64,000 bases of DNA. Origin: Flavobacteriales bacterium. Its GTDB lineage: Bacteria > Bacteroidota > Bacteroidia > Flavobacteriales > Flavobacteriaceae. Location: positions 24,166-88,165 of the forward strand of contig JAHENA010000004.1 of NCBI GenBank assembly GCA_024643405.1. Reading direction: 5' to 3'. A program made the translations under genes and the position numbers. Within the stretch, counting starts at the first letter, position 1; every line of letters begins with the position of its first letter. The notes under the pieces are model-generated. The model was not told the DNA's origin, ran no database searches, and saw only the letters and a program-made list of their open reading frames with translations. Shown here piece by piece: positions 1 to 8,951 of the stretch.

Positions 1-1
1 A

Positions 2-1798
2 AATAAAGATTTTAATAAAATTAAAATATTCCCTGGCTCAGATCAAGAAAAAGCAGTTCAATTATTTCAAACCATAATGGATACTGTGAGTAGAAACAAA
101 AAAGGTCTAGGTCCAATCAAACCTTATTTAGCCAAAATTAATGAGATTCAAAATATTGATGACCTGCAAAAGTATTTGATTGAAATGGAACCTACTGGTG
201 GTGCAGGATTTTTTGGATTTAGAGTTGGAGGAGACCCAAAAGACAGTAACATGAATTCTGCCTATCTCGGGTCAGGTCGTTTAGGATTACCAGACAGAGA
301 TTATTATGTGAAGGACGATGCAGATTCAAAAGAGAAAAGAGAAAAATATGTGACCCATATTACCAAAATGTTACAGTTTTTAGGTGATAATGAAATAGAT
401 GCCAATAATCAAGCGAAAAAAATTCTAGCTTTTGAAACACGTTTAGCAGCACCTAGAATGGATAAAGTTGAGAGACGAGATGCCCGCAAACGTTATAACC
501 CAAGATCTATTGCTGAATTACAAAAAATGGTACCGGCAATTAACTGGAATAACTATTTTAAAGGAATTGGTGTAAAAAAAATTGACACTATTATTATTAG
601 TGAGGTTAAATACATGGATACCCTTCAAACCATTTTCGCTGAAAACAATGTTTCTGATTGGAAAGCCTATTTACGTTGGTCTGCCCTCAATAGAGCTTCA
701 GGCATGTTAAGTACAGATATTGAAACAGCAAGCTGGGAATTTTATGGGAAAGACTTACGAGGAGCCAAAAAGGAACGTCCCAGAAATGAAAGTGCCTTAC
801 AAACTTTGAATGGAACAATAGGTGAGGCTTTAGGCAAACTATATGTCGAACAAAAATTCCCAGCAGAAGCTAAAGAAAAGGCCGCAAAAATGATAGCTAA
901 CGTTATTAAAGCATTTGAAAACAGAATTAAATCCGTGTCTTGGATGACGGATGATACAAAACAAAAAGCTATTGAAAAACTATTAGCCCTAAATGTAAAA
1001 ATTGCATACCCGGACCAATGGAGAGATTATTCTGCATTAGAAATTAAAGGCGTTGAAGATGGAGGTACTTATTTACAGAATATGCTTAATGCCAGTGCCT
1101 GGAATCACAATAAAAATTTAGAAGATTTGGGCCATCCTGTAGATAAAAGCAGATGGGGTATGGCCCCACAAATAGTCAATGCTTATTTTAGCCCTTCTTT
1201 TAATGAAATTGTATTTCCAGCAGCTATTCTACAACCACCGTTTTATAATTATCAAGCCGATGATGCCGTTAATTATGGTGGAATAGGAGCAGTAATAGGT
1301 CATGAAATTTCACATTGTTTTGATGATTCTGGATCGCGGTATGATAAAAATGGTAATTTAAATAATTGGTGGACTGATGAAGATTTAAAACAATTTGAGG
1401 TTTTAGGTAAAAGTCTTGCAGATCAATACAGTGCCATAGAGGTTTTGCCAGAAACATTTATAAATGGAGCGTTTACACTAGGTGAAAACATAGGTGATTT
1501 AGGTGGTGTTAATGCGGCATATGATGCCTTACAGCTAAGTTTTGAAGAGAGCGGAAGACCAGGAAACATTGATGGCTTAAATCCAGAACAACGATTCTTT
1601 ATCTCTTGGGCCACAGTTTGGAGAACTAAAGCAAGAGAAGATGCCTTAAAAAATCTAATAAAAACAGACCCACATTCACCTGGAATGAACAGAGCAGTTC
1701 AACCCTTGTTAAATATTGAAGCTTTTTATGAAGCCTTTAATATTAAAGAATCAGATAAAATGTATTTAGAACCGAGTGAACGCGTAAAAATTTGGTAA
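2..1798 (+). CDS. M13 family zinc metallopeptidase (neprilysin/PepO-like), 5' end outside window
   Basis: The reading frame is open from base 2 without a stop, so the gene starts upstream and only the C-terminal part, about 600 residues, is present; the first in-frame ATG is at 77 but need not be the start. The zinc site HEISH lies at 1301-1315 inside VIGHEISHCFDD, and the third-ligand motif ENIGD follows in GENIGDLGG near 1484. The C-terminus ends in PSERVKIW, the usual end of M13 enzymes. Family members are exported or membrane-anchored endopeptidases that cut oligopeptides; the localisation signal would be in the missing 5' part. The gene ends just before a strong hairpin terminator shared with the convergent TPR gene. 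Confidence 0.93.
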   Translation, partial: NKDFNKIKIFPGSDQEKAVQLFQTIMDTVSRNKKGLGPIKPYLAKINEIQNIDDLQKYLIEMEPTGGAGFFGFRVGGDPKDSNMNSAYLGSGRLGLPDRDYYVKDDADSKEKREKYVTHITKMLQFLGDNEIDANNQAKKILAFETRLAAPRMDKVERRDARKRYNPRSIAELQKMVPAINWNNYFKGIGVKKIDTIIISEVKYMDTLQTIFAENNVSDWKAYLRWSALNRASGMLSTDIETASWEFYGKDLRGAKKERPRNESALQTLNGTIGEALGKLYVEQKFPAEAKEKAAKMIANVIKAFENRIKSVSWMTDDTKQKAIEKLLALNVKIAYPDQWRDYSALEIKGVEDGGTYLQNMLNASAWNHNKNLEDLGHPVDKSRWGMAPQIVNAYFSPSFNEIVFPAAILQPPFYNYQADDAVNYGGIGAVIGHEISHCFDDSGSRYDKNGNLNNWWTDEDLKQFEVLGKSLADQYSAIEVLPETFINGAFTLGENIGDLGGVNAAYDALQLSFEESGRPGNIDGLNPEQRFFISWATVWRTKAREDALKNLIKTDPHSPGMNRAVQPLLNIEAFYEAFNIKESDKMYLEPSERVKIW

Positions 1799-1800
1799 AC

Positions 1801-1837
1801 AAAAAGCCCTTTTCAAAATATTGAAAAGGGCTTTTTT
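1801..1837. terminator. Bidirectional hairpin terminator
   Basis: The arms AAAAGCCCTTTTCAA and TTGAAAAGGGCTTTT enclose a four-base loop, with A and T runs outside. It sits between the convergent M13 peptidase and TPR genes and can serve both strands. Confidence 0.85.
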
Positions 1838-1851
1838 AATTTATTATTAGC

Positions 1852-2565
1852 TTAATTTTTTGTTTGTGCAGCTTCAGCTTGTAACGCTTGTTTTTGTCTT
1901 AATAATTCATTTTTTGTTAATTGAATCATATTAAAATTTGGAGCAGATTTCAATGCAGCGTCTAAAATATCTACTGCAGCATCTATATTGGCTTTTTTAT
2001 CTTTATTGTAAGTCACCAAAGCATTTAAATACATAAAAGCTGATTTTAAAGGCACTTCATAAGGTGATTGCATTTCATAAAACGCTTTGGTCATATCCTC
2101 TTTTGAATTGGCTATTCCATAAGTAATATGCTTTTCCGCTTCTGTCAGATTTTGCGTCTGCAAATTCAATTCAGCTAATTCATAAGCAATAAGAGCATTT
2201 GGGCTTCTATTAAACATATCTTCAAAAAAGCCTATCGCTAATTTTGGTTGTCCTAATGATTTAAGTGAGACCGCTTTTACTTTGATTGCTATATCAGAAT
2301 CGTTTACAATTTTATCATACCCAATAGTGTTTAAAGCCTGAGCATATTGTCCCTCACTCATATAAATATAGCCTAAAGTATCCAGTCTTTCTTTCGACGG
2401 TGAAAGAATATTTAAATGTGTTAATGCACCTATTACACCATTTACATCACTTTGCTTTTTCATTTGTTTATAGTATGCTTCATAATGCTTTATTAAATCA
2501 GAGTTGGTCTGAGCGCTTATATGAAAACTAGTTACTAATAAAATCAATACTATTAATCGTTTCAT
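1852..2565 (-). CDS. Exported tetratricopeptide-repeat protein, 237 aa
   Basis: I chose the ATG at 2565 because it begins a clean signal peptide (MKRLIVLILLVTSFHISAQ); an in-frame ATG at 2619 would add 18 residues that are not signal-like. After the signal peptide come several degenerate 34-residue helical repeats (for example around ALNTIGYDKI and AIGFFEDMFNRSPNALIAYELAELNL), typical of TPR proteins that hold protein partners. No catalytic motif is visible. It stands alone, convergent with the M13 peptidase. A periplasmic scaffold role is inferred from the signal peptide and repeats only. Confidence 0.75.
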   Translation of the reverse strand: MKRLIVLILLVTSFHISAQTNSDLIKHYEAYYKQMKKQSDVNGVIGALTHLNILSPSKERLDTLGYIYMSEGQYAQALNTIGYDKIVNDSDIAIKVKAVSLKSLGQPKLAIGFFEDMFNRSPNALIAYELAELNLQTQNLTEAEKHITYGIANSKEDMTKAFYEMQSPYEVPLKSAFMYLNALVTYNKDKKANIDAAVDILDAALKSAPNFNMIQLTKNELLRQKQALQAEAAQTKN

Positions 2566-2797
2566 CTTTATGTATTTTAAATTTAATTTGAATGCCTTAA
2601 AACTATAAAAAATTAACATTTAATATCTTAAAAGAATGCTAATTCTTTTTTAAACTATTAATAATAAGTTCTTAATTAAATAAAGGTTTATTAGAACGAC
2701 GCGCAAGTATTGCAGCTCCTTCAATGCTGACTGACAAATACACTTTAGGAAAACTCAAAAAAAATAATTACATTTAGTTTTCTTAAATTAAAATATT

Positions 2798-3268
2798 ATG
2801 GGAATTAAAAGTTTTCTTGCCGCCAGACGTACTACAAAAAAAACCACAGGTGACGCACCTTTGAGGGTAAGTGACTATATGACCAGAAAACTGGTAACAT
2901 TCAAGGCTGATCAACCCATTGAGGAGGTCATAAATGCCATCATAAAGCATCGTATTTCAGGGGGTCCTGTTGTTAATGAAAAGCATGAATTAATTGGGGT
3001 GATATCAGAAGGTGATTGTATTAAAGAAATCAGTGAAAGCAGGTACCATAATATGCCAATGAATAACCATACAGTAGAGAATTACATGGTAAAAAATGTT
3101 GAGACCATTGATGGCAATATGAATATATTTGACGCTGCTAATAAATTTTTAGAATCAAAACGCAGACGATTCCCTATTATAGAAAACGGAAAATTAGTCG
3201 GTCAAATAAGCCAAAAAGATATATTAAAAGCCGCTTTGGCATTGAAAGGTGATACTTGGAAAAAATAG
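2798..3268 (+). CDS. CBS-domain-pair protein, 156 aa
   Basis: Two CBS domains fill the protein: the first from about residue 25 to 80 (VSDYMTRKLVTFKADQPIEE, then GPVVNEKHELIGVISEGD), the second from about 92 to 150 (VENYMVKNVETIDGNMNIFD, then FPIIENGKLVGQISQKDI). CBS pairs bind adenosyl nucleotides and usually regulate a partner; here no effector domain is attached, so it is a stand-alone CBS protein. The N-terminal 20 residues are basic. A weak -7-like TACATTTA lies at 2769-2776. It converges with the zinc-ribbon gene with only 3 bp between the stop codons. The partner is unknown. Confidence 0.85.
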   Translation: MGIKSFLAARRTTKKTTGDAPLRVSDYMTRKLVTFKADQPIEEVINAIIKHRISGGPVVNEKHELIGVISEGDCIKEISESRYHNMPMNNHTVENYMVKNVETIDGNMNIFDAANKFLESKRRRFPIIENGKLVGQISQKDILKAALALKGDTWKK

Positions 3269-3271
3269 CAT

Positions 3272-3622
3272 TCAACTGTCTCTTTTTACTAAAGCATAAA
3301 AGTCGTTATCTATTGCTAAATAACCCTGATCATAAACAAAATAATAAACAGTACCTGCTTTGGTTGTATAAATGCTTGTAAAATAATTAAAATCAAACCC
3401 CTTCTCAATAAGTTTTGCTCTGGACGTTTTTGTTTTTTGTTCAGGATTAAGAGCTTCCAAAATTCTATAATTCTTTCTTAAACGGTTATTTGTATTTCGT
3501 ATTAAATTTTTGCTATCCTTGTTAACATTGTTATTGTAGGCATTTCTACACGCATCACTACAGAATTTTTTGTCGATTCTGCCTACAATTTTTTCCCCAC
3601 ATTCTAAACATTGTTTTGTCAT
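3272..3622 (-). CDS. Small zinc-ribbon protein, 116 aa
   Basis: The N-terminus carries a four-cysteine zinc ribbon (CLECGEKI, then FCSDACRNAYNNN), the pattern of DUF2116-like ribbons. It is followed by a basic helical stretch rich in Asn, Lys and Arg and a C-terminal segment with many aromatic residues (FNYFTSIYTTKAGTVYYFVY). Related short proteins occur across Flavobacteria as conserved hypotheticals. The basic middle could touch nucleic acid, but that is inference. The gene is divergent from ssb, and the shared intergenic region holds three helically phased ACAAAC repeats. Confidence 0.7.
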   Translation of the reverse strand: MTKQCLECGEKIVGRIDKKFCSDACRNAYNNNVNKDSKNLIRNTNNRLRKNYRILEALNPEQKTKTSRAKLIEKGFDFNYFTSIYTTKAGTVYYFVYDQGYLAIDNDFYALVKRDS

Positions 3623-3660
3623 ACCTAATTGAATTAATGCGCAATATACACATTATTTAT

Positions 3661-3692
3661 TCGTTTACAAACGACTACAAACATTTACAAAC
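3661..3692. promoter_or_regulatory. Three ACAAAC repeats at exact 10-bp spacing, possible operator
   Basis: ACAAAC occurs at 3667, 3677 and 3687, one helical turn apart, and the first copy is part of the inverted repeat TCGTTT-AC-AAACGA (3661-3674). The block lies between the divergent zinc-ribbon and ssb genes, about 45 bp upstream of the ssb -7 candidate. The spacing suggests cooperative protein binding; the binding protein is unknown. Confidence 0.4.
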
Positions 3693-3735
3693 GATTTTAA
3701 ATAATTAGTAACCGAATAATTTTTAAAAGCTGCTC

Positions 3736-3743
3736 CATCTTTG
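3736..3743 (+). promoter_or_regulatory. Candidate -7 element for ssb
   Basis: CATCTTTG matches the Bacteroidetes -7 consensus TAnnTTTG with one mismatch, 58 bp before the ssb start codon. No clear -33 TTTG is seen at the usual distance, so this is a moderate call. Confidence 0.35.
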
Positions 3744-3801
3744 CAGTGTCGAAATATAAGAACTCGATAGTATTAACTGTTTAACGAAAAAATTTAAAAT
3801 T

Positions 3802-4137
3802 ATGAACACACTTAGAAACAAAGTACAGTTGATTGGTAACTTAGGAAATGACCCAGAAATTATTAATCTTGAATCAGGAAAAACATTAGCCAAATTTTCA
3901 ATTGCCACAAATGAAAGCTATAGAAATGCCAAAGGTGAAAAGATTACTGATACCCAATGGCACAATGTGATAGCCTGGGGAAACACAGCTAAAATTGCTG
4001 AAAACTATTTAACAAAAGGTAAAGAAGTGGCCATTGAAGGCAAACTCACCTCACGTAGTTATGAAACAAAAGAAGGAGAAAAACGATACATCACTGAAGT
4101 TGTTTGTAATGAACTCATGATGCTAGGAAATAAATAG
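3802..4137 (+). CDS. ssb: Single-stranded DNA-binding protein, 111 aa
   Basis: This is a compact OB-fold SSB: the N-terminus MNTLRNKVQLIGNLGNDPEI, the WHNVIAWGNTAKIAENYLTK segment and the KEVAIEGKLTSRSYE strand are standard SSB landmarks. At 111 residues it lacks the long Gly/Pro-rich tail and acidic tip (DDDIPF type) of the main replicative SSB, ending in NELMMLGNK. It is therefore likely a secondary SSB, such as those used in repair, competence or mobile DNA, and another ssb probably exists elsewhere in the genome. A clear terminator follows. A decayed second copy of its 3' end lies at 8844-8912. Confidence 0.9.
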   Translation: MNTLRNKVQLIGNLGNDPEIINLESGKTLAKFSIATNESYRNAKGEKITDTQWHNVIAWGNTAKIAENYLTKGKEVAIEGKLTSRSYETKEGEKRYITEVVCNELMMLGNK

Positions 4138-4155
4138 AAATTAAAGTTGAAATTG

Positions 4156-4186
4156 AAAAAGCCATCAAGTGAATTGATGGCTTTTT
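4156..4186 (+). terminator. Rho-independent terminator of ssb
   Basis: The 13-bp arms AAAAAGCCATCAA and TTGATGGCTTTTT enclose a 5-base loop. It also serves as the end of the convergent gene that stops at 4191. Confidence 0.85.
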
Positions 4187-4190
4187 ATGT

Positions 4191-6200
4191 TTATAAAAAT
4201 TGATTCCAGTAATTTAAAATATCATCAAATTCTTTTGTGTCTCTATAAATTAAAAAATGCGGATCATTTTGAAAAGTTGTATTAATAAACCATCTACCTG
4301 AGGACACCGCCTTTCTCAAATAATTAAAGGTGTTTTCTTTATCCCTGAGTACCGCAAAATATTGTGCAAAGGCATAATCTATGGTGCCAAATTGGTAGTC
4401 GGTTCTTAATGCTTCTAATCTTTTAAGATATTGATTTGACTCTGAAAAATTTCCATTTTTATAATTTGTGATTGCTAGTTTTGCAACAACATCTATATTA
4501 CTTGGATCCGTATTATGTAATTCTTCTAATAGATCTTGGGCTGTTTTATAGTCTTGTTTATAATAATAGGAATTGGCTACCTCACTGGTTTTTTTTATTG
4601 AGCTCTTTTCATTTATAACTTTATTAAAAAAAGCATTGGCATTTTCTTTTTCATTAGCAAGTAAATATTCATTTCCTGTGAAGATATACAAATTCAAAAG
4701 GTCTTCTTTATTCGTAAGTTCCCATAATTTATATTGTTCTTTAAGCGCATCACTATCCCCTAATCGTACATAGGCCATAATAAGTGGCTTTTTAAGATAG
4801 GCTTTCCCAATGATTTTTGATATGGGTAATAGTTCATCAATGACTTGAGTGTATTTTTTTAGTTCTATATCTGCCAATCCTTTTAAGTAATATCTATTAC
4901 CGCAATTGTAACAATTGTCTAGATTCATGCCATCCATAGGTATTTCATTATAGATGTCATCGATGTCTTTGGGACGATTTACAAAATTTAAAGCTACTAC
5001 CATTGTACTCTGGTTTGTAGGCATGTCCAAGTAAGCAATTTTATATTCTTTTTTTATCGCCGTATAGGCTTTGTCGTATTTCCCCTTTATTAGTGACTCA
5101 TATTCAAAGAGGTAATTTTTTTGTCTTGAACTCAATTTAGAGTTCATATCTATTTTTTTTATTAACGAATCTGTAGTTCGATAATCAGATATATTAAAAT
5201 AATAAGTGATTAGAAGAATTTTAGGTTCAAAGTAATTCGGATCTGCTTTTATAGCTTTGTTTAGAAAATGGAGATGCAGACTATCATTATCAATATGATT
5301 TAATGCACTTAAATTATATTGATAAGCTTCAAATTTTGGAGGTGTTTCTTCAAAATAGGCCTCTTTTTGATTATCCTCTTTAATTAAATAGCCTAAATTA
5401 TCTTTTTTCTCTTCTATTGCTAAATAACCTAAAATTTTTTGTTTTAGTTCTTCAATGCAATTCAATGGTGCATCTGAGTCGCATTCAATAGTTTCAAATG
5501 AAATAAGCGTTTTATCCATTAACCCATCCATAATAGATGACTGAAGCAATAGTTTATCGTTTTCTTTATAAAATCCTCCAGTAATGACTTTTCCCGGCTT
5601 AAAATACGTTTTAATTAAATTTTTAACATCTGTTACCTCCCCAGCTTGAGATTTAATAATACTTGTATAATCATTTACAACTTTTGGAGAAATTACCTGA
5701 GCTACAGTATTTTCTGTTATACCATGCACAATCCAACTGGAAGCCATATCACCTATAACTTCTAATTCTTTATCACCTGTATAGTCTTCAAATTTTAAAA
5801 CAGCAATTTTATTATTGCTATTTGCTTCGGGAAAATTAAAACTACTTAAAAGGTTACTGTTGATAATTAAACCTGCCGATACGGTGCAAATTGTAATTAT
5901 TACAAATAATGCACTGAAATACATTTTATGAAAGGGGCTTTTGTAAAATGTAATTGAATTGTTTTTCGTTTGTGGAGATTCTAATTTTTCTAATCGAAAT
6001 TTCCATATGTAATAAATATGAAACGGAAACCCAATAATCAAAATCAAGATTAAAAACGTTAGGCTTTTTTGTGGAAAATTTAATGGCTCGGCAATCAAAG
6101 CCAACACCTGAAGTACTAACCAGCTAGACACCAAATAAATGGAAATATATTTAAATACTTCCTTTTCTCGGCATTCTTTAAAAAACCCTTTTAGGTACAT
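4191..6200 (-). CDS. Membrane-anchored TolB-like/TPR protein, 669 aa
   Basis: The N-terminus (FFKECREKEVFKYISIYLVS) and the next two hydrophobic helices (about residues 17-40 and 45-66) match the leader found on many bacterial proteins that join a membrane anchor, a TolB-like N-terminal domain and TPRs; a third helix lies near 92-115. From about 130 the segment KIAVLKFEDYTGDKELEVIG is the TolB/FlgO-like nucleotide-cyclase-associated domain. From about 290 to the end there are repeated TPR helices. No DNA-binding or cyclase domain is attached. The role is unknown, probably protein-protein contact at the inner membrane. It is transcribed alone, convergent with ssb. Confidence 0.7.
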   Translation of the reverse strand: MYLKGFFKECREKEVFKYISIYLVSSWLVLQVLALIAEPLNFPQKSLTFLILILIIGFPFHIYYIWKFRLEKLESPQTKNNSITFYKSPFHKMYFSALFVIITICTVSAGLIINSNLLSSFNFPEANSNNKIAVLKFEDYTGDKELEVIGDMASSWIVHGITENTVAQVISPKVVNDYTSIIKSQAGEVTDVKNLIKTYFKPGKVITGGFYKENDKLLLQSSIMDGLMDKTLISFETIECDSDAPLNCIEELKQKILGYLAIEEKKDNLGYLIKEDNQKEAYFEETPPKFEAYQYNLSALNHIDNDSLHLHFLNKAIKADPNYFEPKILLITYYFNISDYRTTDSLIKKIDMNSKLSSRQKNYLFEYESLIKGKYDKAYTAIKKEYKIAYLDMPTNQSTMVVALNFVNRPKDIDDIYNEIPMDGMNLDNCYNCGNRYYLKGLADIELKKYTQVIDELLPISKIIGKAYLKKPLIMAYVRLGDSDALKEQYKLWELTNKEDLLNLYIFTGNEYLLANEKENANAFFNKVINEKSSIKKTSEVANSYYYKQDYKTAQDLLEELHNTDPSNIDVVAKLAITNYKNGNFSESNQYLKRLEALRTDYQFGTIDYAFAQYFAVLRDKENTFNYLRKAVSSGRWFINTTFQNDPHFLIYRDTKEFDDILNYWNQFL

Positions 6201-6346
6201 ACGTGCTAATAAGATGGTTGCTATAAAATAAATATATAGTATCTACTTTCTAAAGTTACATTTTTTTAACAAAAAAATAAATATTTAACTACATCATGGA
6301 TAATCGTTACGAAATTTCAAGTGATAACTTGTGACAGTTTTAAATG

Positions 6347-6376
6347 AAAAAACCGTCAATAAATTAATGGCATTTT
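6347..6376. terminator. Weak hairpin resembling a decayed copy of the ssb terminator
   Basis: AAAAAACCGTCAAT and TTAATGGCATTTT can pair imperfectly, and the sequence aligns with the ssb terminator at 4156-4186 at about 26 of 31 positions. It lies at the 3' end of the large minus-strand gene stopping at 6379 and may be its terminator. Chance similarity of AT-rich terminators is possible. Confidence 0.35.
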
Positions 6377-6378
6377 AG

Positions 6379-8766
6379 TTAGTTAATATTTAAAATTTTA
6401 GTTTCAGAAATAAAACTACCATCATTAGCAGTTCCCTCTATAAATAATTTAACATTGGGCCCTCCTTGATTACCAATTTTAAAAGATATATTCCCATTTT
6501 CATTGATGCTCAATTTAGGAAGCCACTTTATAACACCATATTCCTTATAAAATCGACTTTGATAAGAACTGTATTTTGGAGTGTAAAATGTTTTAGGAGT
6601 TTCAAAGGTTAATGGAATATCAATTTCTTGAAATGTTCTCCATTCTGGATGGTTTTTATTTAACAGCTCATAGTCTGTAAAAATTTTAATGACGCCTCCG
6701 GCACCTCTAAAACCTTGACCAAATCCGGACTTATCCAGAATGATATAATCAACCATGTCCATGCTATAAAAACTTAATTCATTGGTGTCAAAAACTTCTC
6801 TGTTATCTATGTATACAATGGGCGTTTTCCCTCTATTCATAGATCTATTGTCTGTAATCTCAAATTTATTACCCATTTGAGAAACCCTGTAACCTTTGCT
6901 TCTAAGATAGGCGGCCAAATCTATAAATGTCTTCCTTTTACTATCATCAAAAACATCCACTTGTCCATAAATTGATTTTTTTAGTTCATCTATTCTATCT
7001 TGGGTTTTATCAACTTCTATAAGTACTTCGGCAAGTTGCTCATATTCCTCCCATGAAGTTTCAAGGAACGGCTGTAACAATTCAGAATCAAAAAATACCA
7101 TTTCTTTTAAAGGTAAGATTTTGGTATAGTTTTCAATATCGGGAATTCTGGAAGGATAAAATTGCAAATAAAGACTTGATTTTTTTACATTATCATTCTT
7201 TTTAACCTTGCTTAACCTGACTTTCTCACCATCAAAAGGGAACAATTCCGTTTTCTCAAATGTATTCTCGCCATCACTAATTTCAAATATTTCTAAATGA
7301 TTAAAAGAACTTGGATACATAACATATTTTGACGCCTCGGAATTATTAACCATTGCTTTGAATTTTATGCCGGTTTCAAACTCAAAAGACATCTCAGGAG
7401 GATAATAGAAAATTTTATTCCAATCATAACTACTCCATCCTTGGGTAAGCAATAAATTATCTAATTCATATTGTTTTCTCCTGTTAATATCTGTAAAATA
7501 ATATGCTGCATTTTCAATAAATCCTTTTACATAGGGTTGTAAATAAGTAGAGGAGATAATATTTTGATGTTGGTTGTAAGACTTTGTTTCTTCTGGAAGT
7601 ACTGATATACTAAAATGATTTGGCAAACTTAGATTAACATCCTTAAATGGTACTGTCACCACAATTGAATCTGCTATTTTTTTATAAGTCGCTTCATTTG
7701 TCTGTATAATATTAATCCCCTCGTATTTAAAAAACAGTCGCTCTAAAATGGGAATATTGTTTTCATTAAACACTGTAAATACGTTTATTCCAGAAAATAA
7801 ATCATTATAATCAATATATTTTATGACATCAAGGTCTTCATTAAATTCAAAAAAAGTAGTTTTAAATTCAAAACCATTATGAATGGTTAATGTATACGGT
7901 TTATTTCTTATAACCTTCAAAGTGTTTTTATTTGTGGCAATTCGTAATACCACTTTGTCATGCAAATCACCTAAAGAAAATGTTATCCCACTCAATTCTG
8001 GCATATCAATATTAAATATCTGTTTTGTGCCTTCAAAATTTGTAGATACCTTGTAATTTTTACCTTCCTCAGGGAGTAACAAAAATTTACCTATACCAAA
8101 TTGATTTGTTTTAAAATTAATAACCTCATCATTTCCACTAAGTAACTGACATTCTAAATTAGGAATTCCAAATCCGAGAACATCTTTAATAACAACTCCC
8201 ACCGTGTTTTCGGTGTTTGCAAGAAGATGACCGCCCTCAGGCAAAAATTGGGCGTCCAATTTTGAGCTAATAACTTTTGGAATGACATTACTCTCCATTT
8301 CTGGATCAATAACTTTAATGTTTTGTGTGTAAAAATTTTGTTCATCAAAATTTTTACACCAATTGGTATACGCTTTAAATACATAATTTCCTGAAGAAAA
8401 TAAACTGTCAACAGAAAAACTACCATTAGCCACGCCCTCATTCACTAAGACCAGTTCACTTTTAATTATCTTTCCTTGTTCATCTGAGATTGAACAGTAT
8501 AAATTAGTAGTAACTTTAGATAACCTTTTGTCGTTTTTATCGAAAATATAGGCATTAAAAGCAAGGGTTTCTCCCTTTATATAAACCGATTTATTTATAT
8601 GGGTGTAAATAAGTTCCCTAGGCAGCTGCGTATAATCTATAAAAGATTTTTCAAGATTATCAATATTTGAATTTTGGGAAAAACTTGAAAGGCATATCAG
8701 AAAGATTAAAAAAGTTAACTGATAGGTTCGTGGAAGAATAGTTTTTGCCAGAATACTTAGACACAT
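6379..8766 (-). CDS. Exported MG2-domain protein with a TonB-plug-like domain and no barrel, 795 aa
   Basis: A signal peptide (hydrophobic core LTFLIFLICLSSFS) opens the protein. Residues about 40-150 look like an MG2 macroglobulin-type domain (THINKSVYIKGETLAFNAYI, then GNYVFKAYTNW). Further beta-rich domains follow. Near residues 640-700 there is a plug-like segment (GKTPIVYIDNREVFDTNELS, then GAGGVIKIFTDYE) as in TonB-dependent receptors, but the chain ends about 100 residues later, so no 22-strand barrel can exist. Such proteins are common and uncharacterised in Bacteroidetes; an outer-membrane or periplasmic location is inferred. It is transcribed alone, with a decayed ssb fragment just upstream. 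Confidence 0.65.
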   Translation of the reverse strand: MCLSILAKTILPRTYQLTFLIFLICLSSFSQNSNIDNLEKSFIDYTQLPRELIYTHINKSVYIKGETLAFNAYIFDKNDKRLSKVTTNLYCSISDEQGKIIKSELVLVNEGVANGSFSVDSLFSSGNYVFKAYTNWCKNFDEQNFYTQNIKVIDPEMESNVIPKVISSKLDAQFLPEGGHLLANTENTVGVVIKDVLGFGIPNLECQLLSGNDEVINFKTNQFGIGKFLLLPEEGKNYKVSTNFEGTKQIFNIDMPELSGITFSLGDLHDKVVLRIATNKNTLKVIRNKPYTLTIHNGFEFKTTFFEFNEDLDVIKYIDYNDLFSGINVFTVFNENNIPILERLFFKYEGINIIQTNEATYKKIADSIVVTVPFKDVNLSLPNHFSISVLPEETKSYNQHQNIISSTYLQPYVKGFIENAAYYFTDINRRKQYELDNLLLTQGWSSYDWNKIFYYPPEMSFEFETGIKFKAMVNNSEASKYVMYPSSFNHLEIFEISDGENTFEKTELFPFDGEKVRLSKVKKNDNVKKSSLYLQFYPSRIPDIENYTKILPLKEMVFFDSELLQPFLETSWEEYEQLAEVLIEVDKTQDRIDELKKSIYGQVDVFDDSKRKTFIDLAAYLRSKGYRVSQMGNKFEITDNRSMNRGKTPIVYIDNREVFDTNELSFYSMDMVDYIILDKSGFGQGFRGAGGVIKIFTDYELLNKNHPEWRTFQEIDIPLTFETPKTFYTPKYSSYQSRFYKEYGVIKWLPKLSINENGNISFKIGNQGGPNVKLFIEGTANDGSFISETKILNIN

Positions 8767-8843
8767 AGTTATTGAAAGTTGGTTGGTTTAGGATGAAATT
8801 TAACACAAAATTCAATATAAATCAAATATACTTTTGAGATTTG

Positions 8844-8912
8844 ACAACCAAAAAAGGAGAAAAGACATATAAAGTGAAGGTTGTTTATAATGAACTTTTA
8901 TTGTTAGGAAAA
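8844..8912 (+). pseudogene. Decayed 3' fragment of an ssb gene
   Basis: Read from 8844 the frame gives TTKKGEKTYKVKVVYNELLL followed by LGK, which aligns with the end of the intact ssb product (ETKEGEKRYITEVVCNELMM, then LGNK). A stop codon at 8835-8837 cuts the frame upstream, and nothing upstream resembles the rest of SSB. It is a remnant of a duplicated or displaced ssb, about 4.7 kb from the intact copy. Confidence 0.6.
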
Positions 8913-8951
8913 GAATTGCTTAACATATTTTGGGGTTTTAATTTCTCTATT

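Noticed and set aside
2566..2619. Longer N-terminus for the TPR gene ending at 1852
   Set aside because: The extra 18 residues lack signal-like character, while the ATG at 2565 gives a good signal peptide.
3661..3692. DnaA-box array upstream of ssb
   Set aside because: The repeats are ACAAAC; none approaches the TTATCCACA consensus, and no origin features lie nearby.
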